Assembly: GCA_003446015.1 (NCBI GenBank)
Contig: DMBU01000140.1
Location: 1-18,851 of the forward strand
Reading direction: 5' to 3'
DNA: 18,851 nucleotides
From: Bacteroidales bacterium
GTDB lineage: Bacteria; Bacteroidota; Bacteroidia; Bacteroidales; UBA12077
The notes beneath the pieces are model-generated. The model was not told where the DNA came from. It saw only the letters and a list, made by a program, of their open reading frames with translations, and searched no databases. Positions 16,047 to 18,851 of the stretch are shown piece after piece. How positions within the stretch are numbered: position 1 is the first letter of the stretch; every line of letters begins with the position of its first letter. A program made the position numbers and the translations under genes.

Positions 16047-17954
16047 ATGATACAAAATAAAAATAATTTGCTAATAGCAAGTTTATGGATATACACTTTA
16101 TTACTCTATCTATTTAGATCCATATTTGCCCCATTACATTATTTGGCTTATGTTTCATTCGGGATATTGGTAATTGTCTATACTTTTTATTCAATTAAAC
16201 ATTGGCAAGAAATTAAGATTAAATATTTTTTATATTTCAATAAAGAATATCTAATCCTATCACTTTTTATAGTTTGGGGAATCATAACAACCGCAGGAAT
16301 TGCAATCGCTCCCTTGAAAGAATTATTTAACTTCGTGGCAGTTTTTTTCCTTGCTTTTGTTTTATTTCATAAATACAAGTATATTGATTGGAGCAAGATT
16401 CTAAAACTTTGGATCCTTTTTTCTGCAATCATTGGGTCAATAGCAATTGTCGTTTGGCTGAATTTAATTCTTTCATTAAACTTTGAAGTACTTAAGGTCA
16501 TTAGTACGTATAAAATATCATTGACCTCAATAGCATTAACAACTGACTATAACTTCTATTGCTTATTTTTTATTTTATCGATAATCATCTTGTATTATGC
16601 TTTATATATTGGTGTTTTAAAACAAAAATTTTTTTTTTCACAAACGCTATTATGGATTTTTATTTTGAATATTGTATTATCAAATTCCAGAAGGGGCATT
16701 TTCGTTTTGCTCCTTTTTATTTTAATTGGATTTATTTATGGCCTAATCTCCAAGAATAAACTAAAAAAGAATAATCAACTTTATAAAAATATCATTTTCA
16801 ATTACATCACATTTTTGCTAGTTTTCTCAATGCTGATAATACTTATTCCTTTTCGAGCAAGTTTAATAAAAGAGAAGAAAACAATGGATAAAATTACATT
16901 GCCATTATATAGATATTCTACCATTTTTAATTCAAATCTTTCATATTCTATTTTTAAAGAGAAATTATGGCCAAATAATTGGTATTCATATAAAGATATT
17001 GCCGCTCCTGAAAACTTGTTTTATAATGGAGATTTTTCTCAGGGTCTGATCTTTTGGCAACCTATAATGCTTTTAACCGATACAGTTACTCATAGCCTCA
17101 TAAAAACAGAATTCGGTAATGCACTGCGCGTGCATAGGAATAACGGTAATGGGGATTGGCCAATGGCTTATAGGGGGCGAAGCATTGTTTATTATAAAGA
17201 CATAACCTATACTTTTAAATTCAAGTTTCGAGAAATAAAAGGTCAAAATGCACCCTTTAATATCGGATGGTGGATTAAAGAAGATGGGGATTTTTTGTAT
17301 AATCTTCAGAAAGACATAACAAAAATTGAAAATGGATGGTATGAATGCATATGTTCCTATACATTTACAAAGACGCATCAAGGTGCATCTTTTACTTTTA
17401 TGAATTCTCAAAAAGCCAATACCACCATTGATTTTGCAGATATACAATTGTTTTCAAATGACACCTTAAACCGGCCGAAGTATATTGACCAAATTCAAAC
17501 TTCAGAAGTAAATGATAGTATTAATTATCTAAGTGATAATCGAACTGAAAGGTGGCAATATGCATTTGATTTATTTAAGAATTACTCTCTTAAAGAGAGA
17601 ATCATAGGAAATGGTTTTAACTATATCTATCTTTTTGATCAAAAATTCGAGCATCCCAAATTAACAATTGAAGATATTAAGGGAAAAGGTTATTTTGATT
17701 ACCCACACAATCCTATTCTCTCTGCTTTTTTGTATTCGGGTATTATAGGAGGTTTATTTAATATTTACTTTGTCCTGTTAACTATTTGGTACTATTGGAA
17801 ATCAAGAAAAACCCTGGGCTTATTTCTTATTTTATATGGAATTACTCTGTTTTTTGTTTTTTTTAGTGGAAATACATTTTTCTCAGTTCCTATTTTTATT
17901 GTGCTTTCTATCATACCTTTTATAGAAAGATATAGAATTAAGACCAGCTCCTAA
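16047..17954 (+). CDS. O-antigen ligase/polymerase family (Wzy_C) protein with inserted carbohydrate-binding-like domain
   Basis: A 635-residue membrane protein, longer than the usual 400-450. About ten hydrophobic segments flank a large periplasmic loop. Wzy_C hallmarks are 'LSNSRRGIFVLL' (211-222) and 'YPHNPILSAFLYSGIIGG' (552-569, H554). In the loop, residues about 322-470 form a soluble module that starts 'NLFYNGDFSQGLIFW' and ends 'TIDFADIQLFS', the layout of CBM4/9-like galactose-binding beta-sandwiches. O-antigen ligases join finished glycans to lipid A-core; related polymerases join repeat units. As an EpsG-type polymerase is already encoded, ligase or a second polymerase are both possible. 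The inserted module may hold the glycan or acceptor. A T10 run occurs at 16629-16638. The gene starts after the hairpin and gap and abuts the next gene. Confidence 0.8.
   Translation: MIQNKNNLLIASLWIYTLLLYLFRSIFAPLHYLAYVSFGILVIVYTFYSIKHWQEIKIKYFLYFNKEYLILSLFIVWGIITTAGIAIAPLKELFNFVAVFFLAFVLFHKYKYIDWSKILKLWILFSAIIGSIAIVVWLNLILSLNFEVLKVISTYKISLTSIALTTDYNFYCLFFILSIIILYYALYIGVLKQKFFFSQTLLWIFILNIVLSNSRRGIFVLLLFILIGFIYGLISKNKLKKNNQLYKNIIFNYITFLLVFSMLIILIPFRASLIKEKKTMDKITLPLYRYSTIFNSNLSYSIFKEKLWPNNWYSYKDIAAPENLFYNGDFSQGLIFWQPIMLLTDTVTHSLIKTEFGNALRVHRNNGNGDWPMAYRGRSIVYYKDITYTFKFKFREIKGQNAPFNIGWWIKEDGDFLYNLQKDITKIENGWYECICSYTFTKTHQGASFTFMNSQKANTTIDFADIQLFSNDTLNRPKYIDQIQTSEVNDSINYLSDNRTERWQYAFDLFKNYSLKERIIGNGFNYIYLFDQKFEHPKLTIEDIKGKGYFDYPHNPILSAFLYSGIIGGLFNIYFVLLTIWYYWKSRKTLGLFLILYGITLFFVFFSGNTFFSVPIFIVLSIIPFIERYRIKTSS
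16629..16638 (+). repeat. T10 homopolymer in the ligase/polymerase gene
   Basis: Ten consecutive T residues encode part of 'KFFFSQ' at residues 194-199. The frame is intact here. A one-base change would cut the protein before the inserted domain and the conserved periplasmic loop. With A11 at 3103 it is the longest homopolymer I noticed. Confidence 0.9.
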
Positions 17955-18827
17955 ATGAAAAAAAACATTAGTATTACCGGTAAAAACAGTTTCATCGGTC
18001 ACAATATTATTTCGAACCTAATCAATTGCGATTTTACAGAAATTGATTTGGTGGGTACGGTTGTGAGTAAAATTGATTTTTCAAATGCAGACGCTGTTAT
18101 CCATTTGGCAGCCATTGTGCATCAAAAGAAGTCGATTCCTGAAGAAATCTATTTTAAAGTAAACAGCGATCTGGCCTTTGAAACTGCAAAAGAAGTCAAG
18201 AAACAAGGCGTTCAGCATTTTATCTTTTTCAGTACCATTAAGGTTTATGGGGATGGAGGTTTTGAAGATATCACTTTCAACGAAGAATCGAAATGCAACC
18301 CCCTGGATGGATATGGAAAAAGCAAACTGGATGCCGAAAAAAGATTGATGGAATTGGCTGATGCTGATTTCACGGTCTCCATTATACGGCCAAGCATGGT
18401 TTATGGAAAAGGAGTCAAAGCAAATATGCATCTTCTCAGTAAATTGGTGAATAAACTACCCGTTATTCCTTTGGGTGGTATTCATAACAAACGTTCCATG
18501 GTTTCGATTGATAATTTGATGATTACTTTGGAAGCGGTTATAAATAAACAGGAAACAGGTATTTATCTGGCTTGTGATAAATATCCTGTTTCAACTTCTG
18601 AGTTGGTAAAAAAGCTTATCCTAGTTATCAATCCTCATAAAAAGCTGGTCAATCTTCCAACAGGGGTTCAATCATTACTTCGGATTGTTTTTCCTTTTAC
18701 GATGCGTCGTATTTCAGGAAGTTTTTATGTAGATGCAAGTGAAACGCATAAAAAGCTTGGGATTTCATCAAAATTGGTGGATATGGATGTTGGGTTGCGG
18801 AAGATGTTGGGAAAGGAAATAATTTGA
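17955..18827 (+). CDS. NAD-dependent sugar epimerase/reductase, WbpV-like
   Basis: A 290-residue extended SDR enzyme. It has an N-terminal cofactor loop 'ITGKNSFIG' (7-15) in which the middle glycine of GxxGxxG is serine, 'VIHLAAIVHQ' (48-57), S93-T94 in 'FFSTIKVYG', the catalytic Y120/K124 pair in 'YGKSK' and 'RPSMVYGKGVKAN'. Similar proteins (WbpV and relatives) reduce UDP-4-keto-6-deoxy-HexNAc to UDP-QuiNAc or UDP-FucNAc and are often followed by an initiating phosphoglycosyltransferase gene, which would be just outside the window. It begins at the base directly after the previous stop, so the two are cotranscribed. Its stop codon is part of a short tandem repeat. A simple 4-epimerase is an alternative. 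Confidence 0.82.
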   Translation: MKKNISITGKNSFIGHNIISNLINCDFTEIDLVGTVVSKIDFSNADAVIHLAAIVHQKKSIPEEIYFKVNSDLAFETAKEVKKQGVQHFIFFSTIKVYGDGGFEDITFNEESKCNPLDGYGKSKLDAEKRLMELADADFTVSIIRPSMVYGKGVKANMHLLSKLVNKLPVIPLGGIHNKRSMVSIDNLMITLEAVINKQETGIYLACDKYPVSTSELVKKLILVINPHKKLVNLPTGVQSLLRIVFPFTMRRISGSFYVDASETHKKLGISSKLVDMDVGLRKMLGKEII

Positions 18828-18850
18828 AAATGTGGTAATTTGAAAATGTG
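18820..18850. repeat. Tandem repeat, TAATTTGAAAATGTG unit, two copies
   Basis: Identical 15-base copies lie at 18820-18834 and 18836-18850, one base apart (16-base period), and the second runs to the window edge. The stop codon TGA (18825-18827) of the epimerase gene is in the first copy. AT-rich repeats with this core are familiar to me from intergenic regions of Bacteroidota; their function is not known. More copies may follow to the right. Confidence 0.85.
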
Positions 18851-18851
18851 A

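Noticed and set aside
16559..16759. Second-frame ORF across the T10 tract, as a possible programmed frameshift product.
   Set aside because: The main frame continues intact with family motifs on both sides; the other frame is only hydrophobic low-complexity sequence.
17073..17447. Antisense ORF of 124 codons opposite the ligase insert domain.
   Set aside because: It has no family pattern and is opposite a clearly supported coding region; a shadow of that gene.
18081..18431. Antisense ORF of 116 codons opposite the terminal epimerase gene.
   Set aside because: The + strand has strong SDR motifs over the same bases; the antisense product shows none.
1..18851. CRISPR arrays, tRNA/rRNA genes, insertion sequences and transposases.
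   Set aside because: I saw no regularly spaced repeats, cloverleaf or rRNA sequence, or transposase-like protein in the window.

Overview
This window is the interior of a surface-polysaccharide (O-antigen or capsule type) biosynthesis locus, with every gene on the + strand. The likely host is a member of the Bacteroidota. The support is an AT-rich genome, starts preceded by A/T-rich sequence rather than strong Shine-Dalgarno sites, a VioA/NeuD/EpsG/TupA gene set of the kind common in that phylum, and a tandem AATTTGAAAATGTG-type repeat at the right edge that I recall from Bacteroidota intergenic DNA. That assignment is inference; there is no rRNA or housekeeping marker here.

Layout. (1) Positions 1-170 hold the 3' end of a UDP-glucuronate 4-epimerase-like gene. 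(2) Positions 295-1755 encode a Wzx-type flippase. (3) Positions 1748-8561 hold a compact cassette: a VioA-like sugar aminotransferase, a NeuD/PglD-like acyltransferase, a FabD-like malonyltransferase, a free acyl carrier protein, a FabG-like reductase, two different FabH-like ketoacyl synthases III, a methylmalonyl-CoA epimerase-like protein and a glyoxalase II-like metallo-hydrolase. (4) Positions 8601-12714 hold GT2, an EpsG/Wzy-like polymerase, a second GT2 and a GT-B enzyme. (5) Positions 12726-14752 hold a CapA-family protein and a TupA-family ATP-grasp protein. (6) Positions 14754-15878 hold a PglA/WbpU-like GT4, ending in a strong hairpin. (7) Positions 16047-18827 hold an O-antigen ligase/polymerase-family protein with an inserted carbohydrate-binding-like domain, then an NAD-dependent sugar epimerase/reductase.

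How it may work together. The aminotransferase would make dTDP-4-amino-4,6-dideoxyglucose (Qui4N) from a keto-sugar made elsewhere. The small fatty-acid-type set has carrier, loading, condensing and ketoreducing functions but no dehydratase, enoyl reductase or FabF. It is therefore suited to making a short beta-hydroxyacyl group on a dedicated ACP for transfer to the sugar amine. The epimerase raises the possibility of a methylmalonyl extender and an alpha-methyl branch, although the FabD signature looks malonyl-type. The glycosyltransferases, flippase and EpsG-type polymerase fit a Wzx/Wzy pathway. The CapA plus TupA-like pair, in a locus that also has a uronic-acid epimerase, hints at amino-acid decoration of the glycan. 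The initiating phosphoglycosyltransferase, RmlA/RmlB and chain-length regulators are not in the window.
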